Shown here piece after piece: positions 38,857-47,388 of a stretch of DNA of 64,000 bases (its first letter is position 1; each line of letters opens with the position of its first letter). The stretch comes from JBBQKF01 sp038326615. Its GTDB lineage: Bacteria; Bacillota; Clostridia; Saccharofermentanales; UBA5734. The DNA is taken from assembly GCA_038326615.1 (NCBI GenBank), contig JBBQKF010000005.1, positions 1 through 64,000 on the forward strand, read 5' to 3'. The notes under the pieces were generated by a model. It saw nothing but the letters and a program-made list of their open reading frames with translations, was not told where the DNA came from and ran no database searches. The position numbers and the translations under genes were made by a program.

Positions 38857-39594
38857 TTATGTTTTTATCAGCAAGCTCAGCGGAACATAATATTTCAAAT
38901 GTTTTTCGTCATTATTATTGGTATAATTGCCGTTAGGATTTTTAACCATCACCGTTGCTCTTTTGCCAATTTTGTTTACTACTCCGATCAATGGCTTACC
39001 ATCAAATTCAAATTGCACCATATCACCAAGTCTAATTCCATGAATTTCACTTGCAATTTTATGGTTTGTAGGTAGTAAGTGATGACTATGTGTATGCCCA
39101 AATAAATTTCCCGCAGCCACTCTAAAGCGTTCTTGACTGCAATTGGACTTATAATACAAAAGAAACTCCAATGCATGGATTAGTTCGTGCTCAAAAACTA
39201 TTTGCAACGCCTCAAGAGCACTACTTGTTCTAATTCCACAAACATCATTAATAGCGGCTAATTGATTATATCGGAAGAAAAAGTCAATCCCAATGCATAT
39301 TCTTATTTTGACTCGCTCTGGATTTAGTTGAGAAATATTTTTGGGACATTTTGTTATACCAGCGCTTACCGTCATTCTCCTTGATAATTCATAAAGCATA
39401 TATCCTTCAAAATTCTTTTTAAACCAATTGTCAAAGAATATTTCATCATAACTAAGGTAAAGAATTTGTAGATCAAGAAAACTGATGCAGCTAATTACTC
39501 CTGAGTTTATATTTGGTGATTCCTTTAAAAGGCGCTCTGCTACGGCTGCTCTCTTTTCTTTGATTGTCGTTTCATTATATTTAATTTTGATCAT
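38857..39594 (-). CDS. SprT-like zinc metallopeptidase
   Basis: The 245-residue protein has HELIH (136-140) in QIVFEHELIHALEFLLYY and later GNLFGHTHSHH, matching the zinc-binding HExxH plus distal His of SprT/SPRTN-type proteases. Members of the wider family cut DNA-protein crosslinks, but bacterial functions are poorly known. The C-terminal ~65 residues form a small beta domain (GDMVQFEFDGKPLIGVVNKIGKRATVMV) in place of the usual SprT zinc ribbon. The ribosome binding site is weak. It belongs to the accessory block next to the R-M operon. Confidence 0.75.
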   Translation of the reverse strand: MIKIKYNETTIKEKRAAVAERLLKESPNINSGVISCISFLDLQILYLSYDEIFFDNWFKKNFEGYMLYELSRRMTVSAGITKCPKNISQLNPERVKIRICIGIDFFFRYNQLAAINDVCGIRTSSALEALQIVFEHELIHALEFLLYYKSNCSQERFRVAAGNLFGHTHSHHLLPTNHKIASEIHGIRLGDMVQFEFDGKPLIGVVNKIGKRATVMVKNPNGNYTNNNDEKHLKYYVPLSLLIKT

Positions 39595-39783
39595 AAAGCA
39601 AAAATTTTCATAATTTATATTTTTCTCCTAATATGTCCATTTCTCATGGTATTTATAGATACTAACCTACCTGAATGTTTTTTGAATTAACAAATTGGTT
39701 TTGTGGTGACAAGAAAGCCCATGCATTAAAACTCAAATCATAATTATTCATACTCCATTTTACTTACAATCAGCTAATTTATC

Positions 39784-40458
39784 TTATTCAAATCCGCCTT
39801 CGTATGCACATACCCCGACTCTTGGCGAGTTGACCACTGGCAGAAACATGTCTTCGTCACACTCGTGTTTTTCACTACAATCATCACAAAGCCAACCAGC
39901 GTCATCATAAATGCATTCGCAGCATACGACAGTTGCAGGCTTCTCACAGTGTGTGCATTTAATAAATGGCGCAACATTCCGCGCAAGTAGCTCAACATTC
40001 TTTTTTCTTTTATTTGCATAAAACTCTGAAACAACTTTTAATTTTAAAACCGTTGTTGATCCAAAATCATATTCATGACGAAACAAAGTGCCTACATCGA
40101 GTATGTTAATTAATTTAATATTCATACTCCTATCTCCAAATTCCTTGTCAGGACTTATAGAAAATGTCTGTTTGTCAATTTCAAATGAACTAAAATGCCC
40201 ACAGCATTCAAGCCATATCTTACGCAAAAATGCATCTAATGCTTTGAGCGTCGAATTAGCCTGAACATCAATATAAAGCCAATATTCAGGATTATGTGCT
40301 CCACAAACGCTTATACAATAATACTTTTCAATAGAATTTTCATCTTTAATTAAATACTTTTCAGTTTTAACACTGCACTTTTTTAAATGCTTAGACATCA
40401 TAGTTTTATTAAATATTTCACCACAAAATACACATTTCCCATCACTTGTAATCGCCAT
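39784..40458 (-). CDS. pRiA4b ORF-3-like protein with zinc-binding ends
   Basis: The middle (about 50-150) matches the plasmid pRiA4b ORF-3-like fold: ALDAFLRKIWLECCGHFSSF and the signature HEYDFGSTTVLKLKV. The N terminus has a CxxC...H...C finger (CVFCGEIFNKTMMSKHLKKC), and the C terminus is Cys-rich (CTHCEKPATVVCCEC, then CDDC). Proteins of this family are often near mobile elements, and their biochemical role is not established. The ATG follows GTGGGGA. It is part of the accessory block. Confidence 0.75.
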   Translation of the reverse strand: MAITSDGKCVFCGEIFNKTMMSKHLKKCSVKTEKYLIKDENSIEKYYCISVCGAHNPEYWLYIDVQANSTLKALDAFLRKIWLECCGHFSSFEIDKQTFSISPDKEFGDRSMNIKLINILDVGTLFRHEYDFGSTTVLKLKVVSEFYANKRKKNVELLARNVAPFIKCTHCEKPATVVCCECIYDDAGWLCDDCSEKHECDEDMFLPVVNSPRVGVCAYEGGFE

Positions 40459-40571
40459 TTTAAATTCCCCACTTTCATATTTCTATTTTTATACATCCAA
40501 TAAACAAAAGCACTTCTAATTTTCTTATTTTACCATATTTCTCCAATTTTGTTTACAAAATGTGCAGTAAA

Positions 40572-40604
40572 ATAACGCGTCGAATTTTAACTTTCGACGC
40601 GCTA
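40572..40604. repeat. Hairpin repeat copy 3, downstream of the GH99-like gene
   Basis: AACGCGTCGAA pairs with TTCGACGCGCT (one mismatch), followed on the plus strand by TATAATTGGTTGAATCCTTT, related to copy 2. It lies 59 bp beyond the GH99-like stop and may terminate the sugar operon. Confidence 0.7.
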
Positions 40605-40662
40605 CTATAATTGGTTGAATCCTTTTATGATGACATTTTATTTATATTTATTAGTTTTATGT

Positions 40663-41790
40663 TCAATTAAACACTTTTTTAATGACTTCCAGATATTCCA
40701 TGCCATTTTTAATATCCGGTTCGAGATAACTGCCCTCTGTCCATTCATTCCAAGCATTTATTGTGAATATTTTTGGAGTGATGTTATTGTTATCTATAAA
40801 TTCCTTTGCCTGTTCCAGTGCTTTCCCGAATTCTTCCGGTGTGTTGCCCTCAAGCGTGGAGATAAAAGGATACCCCAAGTTGTCAAAGACATCGGACTGG
40901 ATTGTTCTAGGACTTGAGTCCCAGCCCATTGTAACATTTGGAAAATATGGGACATCAAAATCCCGCTTGATTTTCTCAAATTCCTTGAAAGCTTCTTCCT
41001 TACACCATGAATAGCTGGTTTGAGGAAAATCCTTCATTTCGACATGGTGTATCCATACATATGAAGTGACGCTATTGAATCCAAGAGCCTCGATCAATTC
41101 GTTTGGATTACTGATTTTTGTTTCACCTGGCAGGATTTGCACACCCCATATAACAGCATTCAAATGTAATTCCCCAAGTCCTGCGGTTCGTACTCTATCT
41201 CGGAAATCATTCAGGATTCTGCTGGTATTTTCAATTCCGTTAAAACTTTCTACCAGATTCATTAATTCATAGATTGAAAAATACAGTCCGTCATTCACCT
41301 TCCAATAGGATGGATGACCAAAATAATTTTTTATCATGTGATTTGTAGCTTTGATAAAAGCTATTTCTGTTAATTTTCCGGAAACACGGAGCGGATATGT
41401 GGCTGTTCTAGTTGCCGGGTGAATTTCCATCCAATCGTGATTTGCCCACATTAAGGCAAATTTGAGACGTTCGTTATTTTTCGCTCCTAAAAACCCCTCA
41501 TCAAGGCATTTATTAAGAAATGGGCCGTCTTCGTACCAATACCAATCAAAAATGAATGTATTAATCCGGTTATCAGCGGCAGCATCTATTTTCTTTTGCA
41601 TTACAATTGGTTCAGACTCATCCTCGTATCCCCAAAGCGGAATCTTTGGTTGTTCGTGTTTTGCAAATCTGGGTTTTGCATTTTTGACAATCTCCCATTC
41701 AGTCCATCCTTTTCCGTGCCAGCCTTCATTCCTTGCATCTATGTGGTAATTCGGGAAATAGTACACAGCAATTTCATAACTGTTATCCAT
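40663..41790 (-). CDS. GH99-like (WbsX-type) carbohydrate-active protein
   Basis: The 375-residue protein has the pattern of GH99-like/WbsX domains: AVYYFPNYHIDARN, GKGWTEWEIVKNAKPRF, FIFDWYWYEDGP, KFALMWANHDW and NAWNEWTEGSYLEPD near the end. Known GH99 enzymes cleave alpha-mannosides by an endo mechanism, while WbsX-like members occur in polysaccharide biosynthesis. It has no signal peptide, so it would act inside the cell. Encoded last in the sugar ABC operon, it may process the imported glycan (inference). The ATG at 41790 is eight bases after GGGGGG; another ATG at 41796 is too close. Confidence 0.82.
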   Translation of the reverse strand: MDNSYEIAVYYFPNYHIDARNEGWHGKGWTEWEIVKNAKPRFAKHEQPKIPLWGYEDESEPIVMQKKIDAAADNRINTFIFDWYWYEDGPFLNKCLDEGFLGAKNNERLKFALMWANHDWMEIHPATRTATYPLRVSGKLTEIAFIKATNHMIKNYFGHPSYWKVNDGLYFSIYELMNLVESFNGIENTSRILNDFRDRVRTAGLGELHLNAVIWGVQILPGETKISNPNELIEALGFNSVTSYVWIHHVEMKDFPQTSYSWCKEEAFKEFEKIKRDFDVPYFPNVTMGWDSSPRTIQSDVFDNLGYPFISTLEGNTPEEFGKALEQAKEFIDNNNITPKIFTINAWNEWTEGSYLEPDIKNGMEYLEVIKKVFN

Positions 41791-41819
41791 AATCATGTCC
41801 CCCCTAAATCTTATTATGT

Positions 41820-41878
41820 TTACCCTGTTACGGCACCCATTGTTATTCCTCTGTAGAAATACTTTCGCACATCTTTAA
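41820..41878 (-). pseudogene. Relic of a second MalG-type permease 3' end
   Basis: The minus strand reads VKDVRKYFYRGITMGAVTG then stop, almost the same as the C terminus of the intact permease (QKYFYKGITMGAVKG). Nothing of the rest of the gene remains. Confidence 0.75.
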
Positions 41879-41922
41879 CCTTTTGCGGCACCGATTGTTA
41901 TTCCTATCGCTATAAAATAGTT
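41875..41922 (-). pseudogene. Relic of a third MalG-type permease 3' end
   Basis: The minus strand reads NYFIAIGITIGAAKG then stop, a further variant of the permease C terminus. It lies between the previous relic and a REP-like repeat fragment. Confidence 0.6.
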
Positions 41923-41950
41923 ATTTAACCATGGTTCCTGTCCCAAAGGT
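41923..41950. repeat. REP-like repeat fragment (AACCATGGTTCCTGTCCC)
   Basis: TTTAACCATGGTTCCTGTCC matches, in reverse orientation, the central part of the element at 31099-31179. It sits exactly between the intact permease gene and the permease 3' relics. Confidence 0.65.
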
Positions 41951-41954
41951 AAAA

Positions 41955-42791
41955 CTACCCTTTTACGGCGCCCATTGTTATGCCTTTGTAAAAATACTTT
42001 TGTGATGCTAAAAACAATGCAATAGGGGGAATCATTGCAATGATGAGCATTGCATAAATGGCTCCGTAATCCGCAGCATGTTCACTGACAAAGGAATATA
42101 CTGCTAAAGTAAGAGGTTTCTTTTCCTGCGAACTAATAATCATTAACGGCATCAGAAAATCATTCCATACATATATTACCGTTATTACTGCATAGGACGC
42201 GGTAACAGGCTTTAGAAGCGGCGTTATAACCTTGAAAAATGTTTGCAAATAGTTACACCCGTCAATTTTTGCGGCTTCGTCTAGTTGTCTTGGTAATGTT
42301 TTAATAAATCCGGTGTAAAGCAAAATTCCCATAGGAATCTGAAGCGCCGAATATATTAATATCAAAGCAGTTCTGGTGTCTTTCAGTCCTAATGTAATAA
42401 CAATGCTATAAAGAGTCGAAAGATTGGCAACAGCTGGAATCATCATAGCACTCAAAAAGAAATAGTACAGGAGATTGAATATCTTTTCTCGTCTCCTGGC
42501 AAGTGAATACGCTGCAAGTGAACATAAGATTACATTCAATAAAATTGTTGCTGTTGTAATAATAGTTGAATTCAAAAAACTCCCCATCACATAGGAACTT
42601 GTAAAAACTTTTTTATAATTTTCTAAATAAAAGCTTGACGGAAAAGACAAAACTCTGTTTATTTCCCCCGTTGTCTTAAATCCCGCCATGAAAATATTTA
42701 TTAGCGGTATAAGTATTATTAATACTCCTAAATAAACAATTGCATATTTCAAAATGGAAGAAAGGTGAAAATCAGAACGTTTATTTGTCAT
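41955..42791 (-). CDS. Carbohydrate ABC transporter permease, MalG type
   Basis: The 278-residue protein has about six membrane helices and the EAA loop DEAAKIDGCNYLQTFFKVITPLLKP in the form EAA--DG-------I--P-LKP, which docks the ATPase. It ends KYFYKGITMGAVKG, typical of CUT1 sugar permeases. AGGTGGA lies upstream. It follows the partner permease by one base. No ATPase gene lies in the operon, so a shared MsmX/UgpC-like ATPase is presumably used (inference from known CUT1 systems). Confidence 0.93.
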   Translation of the reverse strand: MTNKRSDFHLSSILKYAIVYLGVLIILIPLINIFMAGFKTTGEINRVLSFPSSFYLENYKKVFTSSYVMGSFLNSTIITTATILLNVILCSLAAYSLARRREKIFNLLYYFFLSAMMIPAVANLSTLYSIVITLGLKDTRTALILIYSALQIPMGILLYTGFIKTLPRQLDEAAKIDGCNYLQTFFKVITPLLKPVTASYAVITVIYVWNDFLMPLMIISSQEKKPLTLAVYSFVSEHAADYGAIYAMLIIAMIPPIALFLASQKYFYKGITMGAVKG

Positions 42792-42792
42792 G

Positions 42793-43683
42793 CTAATATT
42801 CCACCTCCAATTTTCGTGTTATTCTAAGTTGTGATATTGTAACAATAGCTATGAAAATAAAGAATACAAGTCCTATGCTGCTGGCATAACCAAACCGTTC
42901 ATAGGAAAATGCATTTTCATATATTGACATACTGATGGTTTTAGATGCATTCATTGGACCACCGGATGTCAAAACAAATGGCAAATCAAACATTCTCAGC
43001 GCGCCTGTTATGGAGACAAATGCATTTATAGTTACGGCGGGCATTAGTAACGGCAATGTTATAAACTTGAATTTTTTAAAACCTGTCGCTCCGTCAAGCA
43101 TGCCGGATTCATATACATCAATCGGAATACTGTTTAATCCTGTAAGATAAATCACCATTCCATATCCAACCCATTGCCATGCATTGATAAATATCAAAAC
43201 TGGTTTAACTGACCTTATATCTCCAAGCCAGTCAAAGACTAAAAAATTCATATGTAAGGATTTTAAAAATTCATTGATAACTCCAGTGTATTGAAAAAAG
43301 CCCACCCAAGTAAGTGATACAATAACCGGACTTATAATGCATGTCATATAGAATATTGCTCTGATAAAACTTTTTCCTTTAAATTTATCATATAAAATCA
43401 GTGCCAATCCCAGTTGCAGAATCGTGCCGATTATAATTGAAAATACTGCAAGATAAATTGTGTTAAGAAATGATTGCATTATATCCGCTTCTTTAAACAT
43501 CGTTACAAAATTTTGCATCCCGATGAAATTATAATTTTTACCAAACCCGTCCCAGTCTGTAAAAGAGTATTGTAGAGTCATGAGCAATGGGATATAAGTG
43601 AATGTGAAAAAAATTAAAAGCGCAGGAATCACGCCCAGCAATGAATATATTATTTCTCTATTAATGTTTTTTCTTATTTTCAT
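42793..43683 (-). CDS. Carbohydrate ABC transporter permease, MalF/UgpA type
   Basis: The 296-residue protein has about six membrane helices, with the EAA-like loop YESGMLDGATGFKKFKFITLPLL and the C-terminal conserved DLPFVLTSGGPMNASKTISM of UgpA/LacF-type permeases. The ATG at 43683 lies downstream of AGGTG; an in-frame GTG at 43695 overlaps that site. It pairs with the MalG-type permease to form the membrane channel. Confidence 0.93.
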   Translation of the reverse strand: MKIRKNINREIIYSLLGVIPALLIFFTFTYIPLLMTLQYSFTDWDGFGKNYNFIGMQNFVTMFKEADIMQSFLNTIYLAVFSIIIGTILQLGLALILYDKFKGKSFIRAIFYMTCIISPVIVSLTWVGFFQYTGVINEFLKSLHMNFLVFDWLGDIRSVKPVLIFINAWQWVGYGMVIYLTGLNSIPIDVYESGMLDGATGFKKFKFITLPLLMPAVTINAFVSITGALRMFDLPFVLTSGGPMNASKTISMSIYENAFSYERFGYASSIGLVFFIFIAIVTISQLRITRKLEVEY

Positions 43684-43806
43684 AAAATTAGTCACCTAAT
43701 GTTTTTCTCATTTAATGTTTTTCTTTATTTTCATAAAATTAGTAGCTCGATTTTTAATATTACAGGCAGGTGAATTAACCCCTGCCTGTTTGTTATTTAT
43801 TGTATG

Positions 43807-45126
43807 TTACTCTGCGATTACTATAGAAGATTTAGTCTTTTCAAATGCTGCATCAAGTTTTGTTAATTCTGTTGCTGCTGATGACCCAGCAAGAATATTT
43901 TGGAATCCATCGTTAAATGCATCACCAATGAAACCTGAAGGAAGTTGTGCTTTTTGACCAATTATAATTGAATACTCATCAGTACTAAGATTTTTGATGT
44001 GATCTGCAATAACCGGAGCAATAGCATAATCAAATTTCAAAAATGTTGTTAGTGACTGAGTTTCTAGATAATTTTTCAAATTCGGTTTATCAATGAAGAA
44101 ATTAAACACTTTTTTCGCTTCGTCCAGATGCTTCGATTTTGCTGATATTGCTATCAATCTATCAACTTCACCCATAGCATATTTTTTGCCATTTATAGGA
44201 TCTACAGGGGCTGTAAAAGCCGCCAATTTAAACTTTGCAGGATCCGCTGCTGCAATTTCTGGTAGACCGACAACCCAAGGACCTTGTGGTAGCATTGCTG
44301 CTTTTCCGTCGATGAAATATGGTACTGACTGAGGCCATGTCAGAGTAAGACTTGCTTTGCCTATGTATTTTTTCGTAGCCATTACTGAAGCCATATCAAA
44401 TTCATTTTTAAACATCGCAGATGGCTTGATTTCACCATTGGCAAGAGCCAATGCCCATTCAGGCGTCTTTTCAAGCATTCCGCTGTATTGTCTGTACCTA
44501 AAGAAGAATTCTGTTGGCCACTTGTCTTTTCCACCAAATACAATTGGTTCAACTCCGTCAGCTTTTATTTTCTCACAAAGAGCATAAAATTCAGTAATAG
44601 TAGTAGGTATTGTCAATTTAAGCTTGTCAAAATAGATTTTATTATAATATATTGGTAATGGTCCACCATTAGTATTGATTGGGAAACCATATTTTTTGCT
44701 ACTGACAGTAAAAACTTTATCTAATCCAGGTGAAGTCGCCAGTAAAGCCATGCTTGATTGGTCAGTGACATCAGCAAGATGTCCCTCTTTAACAAATTTT
44801 GGATATTGTGCCCATTGAAGAAGCATAACATCGGGTGCATCACCTGACAAAATTCTTGTTTTTAGCAGTTTATCGTAGTTTACTCCATCAAGAGCTTCAT
44901 CTTGGATTATAATATTTGGGTTTGCATCCATAAATGATTTTAGTACTGGCTTATCCTCGCCTTTTGTCATCCATGAAACATATTTCAAAGTGACCTTTTC
45001 TTGTACTGCTTGTGTTGGAGTCACGGTATCAGATTTGGCTGGAGTTGTGGGGTTTGTACCGCATCCTGGAAACAAAGCTGCTATTATTACCAACGATGTA
45101 AGGACAGTGATAATTCTTTTTAACAT
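43807..45126 (-). CDS. Sugar ABC transporter substrate-binding lipoprotein
   Basis: The 439-residue protein has a lipoprotein signal peptide (LVIIAALFPGCGTN, lipidated Cys22), then a Thr/Pro linker and a family 1 extracellular solute-binding fold (VSWMTKGEDKPVLKSFMDANPNI; AAMLPQGPWVVGLPEI). It would be anchored outside the membrane and deliver an oligosaccharide to the two permeases. GAGGAGGAAC precedes the ATG. It is the first gene of the operon, divergent from the sensor kinase. The sugar is unknown; the GH99-like gene suggests a mannose-containing glycan (inference). Confidence 0.93.
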   Translation of the reverse strand: MLKRIITVLTSLVIIAALFPGCGTNPTTPAKSDTVTPTQAVQEKVTLKYVSWMTKGEDKPVLKSFMDANPNIIIQDEALDGVNYDKLLKTRILSGDAPDVMLLQWAQYPKFVKEGHLADVTDQSSMALLATSPGLDKVFTVSSKKYGFPINTNGGPLPIYYNKIYFDKLKLTIPTTITEFYALCEKIKADGVEPIVFGGKDKWPTEFFFRYRQYSGMLEKTPEWALALANGEIKPSAMFKNEFDMASVMATKKYIGKASLTLTWPQSVPYFIDGKAAMLPQGPWVVGLPEIAAADPAKFKLAAFTAPVDPINGKKYAMGEVDRLIAISAKSKHLDEAKKVFNFFIDKPNLKNYLETQSLTTFLKFDYAIAPVIADHIKNLSTDEYSIIIGQKAQLPSGFIGDAFNDGFQNILAGSSAATELTKLDAAFEKTKSSIVIAE

Positions 45127-45252
45127 TTAAGTTCCTCCTCATAATATCAATATTTGCCGATTTTCTTTCCCTTGGTAATTTGTAAAGTCTTTACGCCATT
45201 ATGATATCACGATTATTCCAAATACATTAGTATTAATATTTTGAGAAAAGGT

Positions 45253-45304
45253 GTACAATTTTGTCCTGTTTTGTCAAATTTTGCTTTTTTGTCGAAATTT
45301 GCTT
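45253..45304. promoter_or_regulatory. Candidate AraC-type operator: two adjacent 18-bp direct repeats
   Basis: TTTTGTCAAATTTTGCTT (45269-45286) is followed at once by TTTTGTCGAAATTTGCTT (45287-45304), 16 of 18 identical; a half copy TTTTGTC starts at 45259. Adjacent direct repeats are the usual target of AraC-family dimers. On the minus strand TTGTAC (45258-45253) could be the -35 box of the sugar operon, touching the half site. Confidence 0.55.
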
Positions 45305-45448
45305 CTTTTTAAAAAAGCCATTAGTTATAGTGACCCCTATTTCAATCGGTATATGACCAATGGAGCTACTCAATGGGTAGCTAGTTAGTGACTAATTGAT
45401 GGCTAGTTAGTGGTTAGCAGATGTCCATTGGCTGAGCTAAGTATTATC

Positions 45449-45480
45449 TTGACAAATAATTTATTTTATGTTTATGTAAT
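45449..45480 (+). promoter_or_regulatory. Probable sigma-A promoter of the sensor kinase gene
   Basis: TTGACA (45449-45454) is followed by TTATGTAAT (45472-45480), giving a -10 at 17-18 bp spacing. It ends about 45 bp before the kinase ATG. Upstream, 45378-45420 holds a direct repeat of GGCTAGTTAGTG-like sequence. Confidence 0.6.
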
Positions 45481-45522
45481 ATAAAGTTGATAAAAGTGGC
45501 AATCAATTTGAAGGAGGTTACT

Positions 45523-47388
45523 ATGGTAAAAATGGCAACTCCAATTTCATTTCTAAAGAAAATAATTGGAATTTTCAGAAGAAATATCAAGTATAAATTG
45601 TTTGTCATTTATGTTGTGATTATTACACTGCCTATTCTGTTTTTTGGCGTTTTATCATACCAAATGTCCTCATCTGTCCTTCAAAATGATTTTATTAAAT
45701 ACAAGCAACAAATAAACGAGCAAGTTGTGAGAAACATTGATGAAAATTTGAAAAGTCTTGAAAGGCAATCCATGTCAGTTTATACAAACATAAACGATAT
45801 GTTTATTGTTATAAACACCCCCGCAAATAAGTTCGATACACTCTACTTGCAAGCATACGACCGTGTCGCAAACTTTTTCCGAAGTGTTATTCAGAGCAAT
45901 GATAGAATTTTCGGTTTCACTCTAGTCTCTTTGGATGGTGAGATAAAATTTTATCTAGACCGGTATGTCGGAAACTTAAATCTATATAATGTTAAAAATG
46001 ATCTCTGGTTCGAAAAAACTTTATCTTTGAATGGCGCTCCACTATTACTTGAACCTCATTTAAATAATTTTTTGGCGCCTGATGGCTACAATAGAAATAA
46101 AGTCATATCTATTACAAGAACATTAATTGACCTCGAAAAGGATAAGGCTTCAGGCATATTAATCCTGGATCAGGACGTCACTCAATTTTCGGGAATTGCA
46201 ACAAATGTGGAAATTGATCCCCAAGAAACAATTGTTATCATTGATAATTCATCTACCGTTATTACTTCAAACAAAGTTTTAAAAGAAAGTGTATTGAAAA
46301 CACTTCTTTCTATAACTTCATCGAATGCGCCAGGTTTTAGCAGTACAAAAATCGACAATGAAAACGTGCTTATAAATTATGGGGAGTCAAAAGAATTTGG
46401 ATGGAAAGTAATCTCGATGTTACCGGTATCTGTAATTAATCAGAAGGGACTGTTTTTAAGAAACATTAACTTTTCACTACTAATTATTATGATAATATTT
46501 TCTCTTTTGATTTCTATAATAATTTCAAATTTTATAACAATTCCTCTTAAAAAGTTAATGCTTTCATTTAAAAAATTACAACAAGGCGATTTTAATACCG
46601 CAGTATCAATAAAAGGAGAGGACGAACTAGCACAGATAGGAAACACATTTAATACAATGGTAGTCAATATGCATGGGTTGATAGAACAAAAATATGAGAT
46701 CGGACTTCTTCGCAAACAAGCAGAGCTTGAGTCACTTCAAAGTCAAATCAATCCGCATTTCCTTTATAATACACTTTCATCTATAAAAGCTGTTATTAGC
46801 CGACGGGATTTTGACAAAGCTTTGACTATTGTTCAAAATTTGTCGGATATTTTTAGGTATAACCTAAACCGAGGTAAATATATCGTTAAATTTTCGGAAG
46901 AGCTAGATCATATGAAGAAATATTTATCAATCCAGGAATGTAGGTTTTTAGGAAAATATGAAGTGATATATGATATTGACGATGAGGTATTAAATTTGGA
47001 TATTATCCGACTAACTCTTCAGCCTATTGTAGAAAACGCATTATACCATGGGATTGAGGCCAAAAGAGGCAAAGGAGAAATTAGAATTGCTGCAAAAGTC
47101 TTTGACAATGATTACTATATCTATATTTCTGATAATGGACTTGGCATATCTGAAGCTGAACTTATACAGATAAATCAGGAACTTGAAGCTAATCCAGAAG
47201 TACAATTAAAGAATAACATCGAAAAACAAGGCATCTTTAACGTTAATGCACGGATAAAATTTTATTTCGGGAACACTTACGGTATAAAAATTGTTAGTAG
47301 TCAAAATATAAATACGACAGTAAAAATAACCTTACCAATTAGTAAAAAAACTAAGGAGTTGACATCAGATGCAGATTTTAGTTGTTGA
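45523..47388 (+). CDS. YesM-type sensor histidine kinase
   Basis: The 621-residue membrane kinase has a first membrane segment near residue 25, a large extracellular sensor of about 270 residues (dCACHE-like), a second membrane segment (LLIIMIIFSLLISIIISNF), a HAMP linker, then LQSQINPHFLYNTLSS with phosphoacceptor His412. A HATPase domain (ENALYHGIEAKRG; ISDNGLGIS) follows. The ATG at 45523 has AAGGAGG; an in-frame TTG at 45487 precedes it. It overlaps the regulator gene by 20 bp. It probably senses an extracellular sugar and controls the divergent operon. Confidence 0.95.
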   Translation: MVKMATPISFLKKIIGIFRRNIKYKLFVIYVVIITLPILFFGVLSYQMSSSVLQNDFIKYKQQINEQVVRNIDENLKSLERQSMSVYTNINDMFIVINTPANKFDTLYLQAYDRVANFFRSVIQSNDRIFGFTLVSLDGEIKFYLDRYVGNLNLYNVKNDLWFEKTLSLNGAPLLLEPHLNNFLAPDGYNRNKVISITRTLIDLEKDKASGILILDQDVTQFSGIATNVEIDPQETIVIIDNSSTVITSNKVLKESVLKTLLSITSSNAPGFSSTKIDNENVLINYGESKEFGWKVISMLPVSVINQKGLFLRNINFSLLIIMIIFSLLISIIISNFITIPLKKLMLSFKKLQQGDFNTAVSIKGEDELAQIGNTFNTMVVNMHGLIEQKYEIGLLRKQAELESLQSQINPHFLYNTLSSIKAVISRRDFDKALTIVQNLSDIFRYNLNRGKYIVKFSEELDHMKKYLSIQECRFLGKYEVIYDIDDEVLNLDIIRLTLQPIVENALYHGIEAKRGKGEIRIAAKVFDNDYYIYISDNGLGISEAELIQINQELEANPEVQLKNNIEKQGIFNVNARIKFYFGNTYGIKIVSSQNINTTVKITLPISKKTKELTSDADFSC

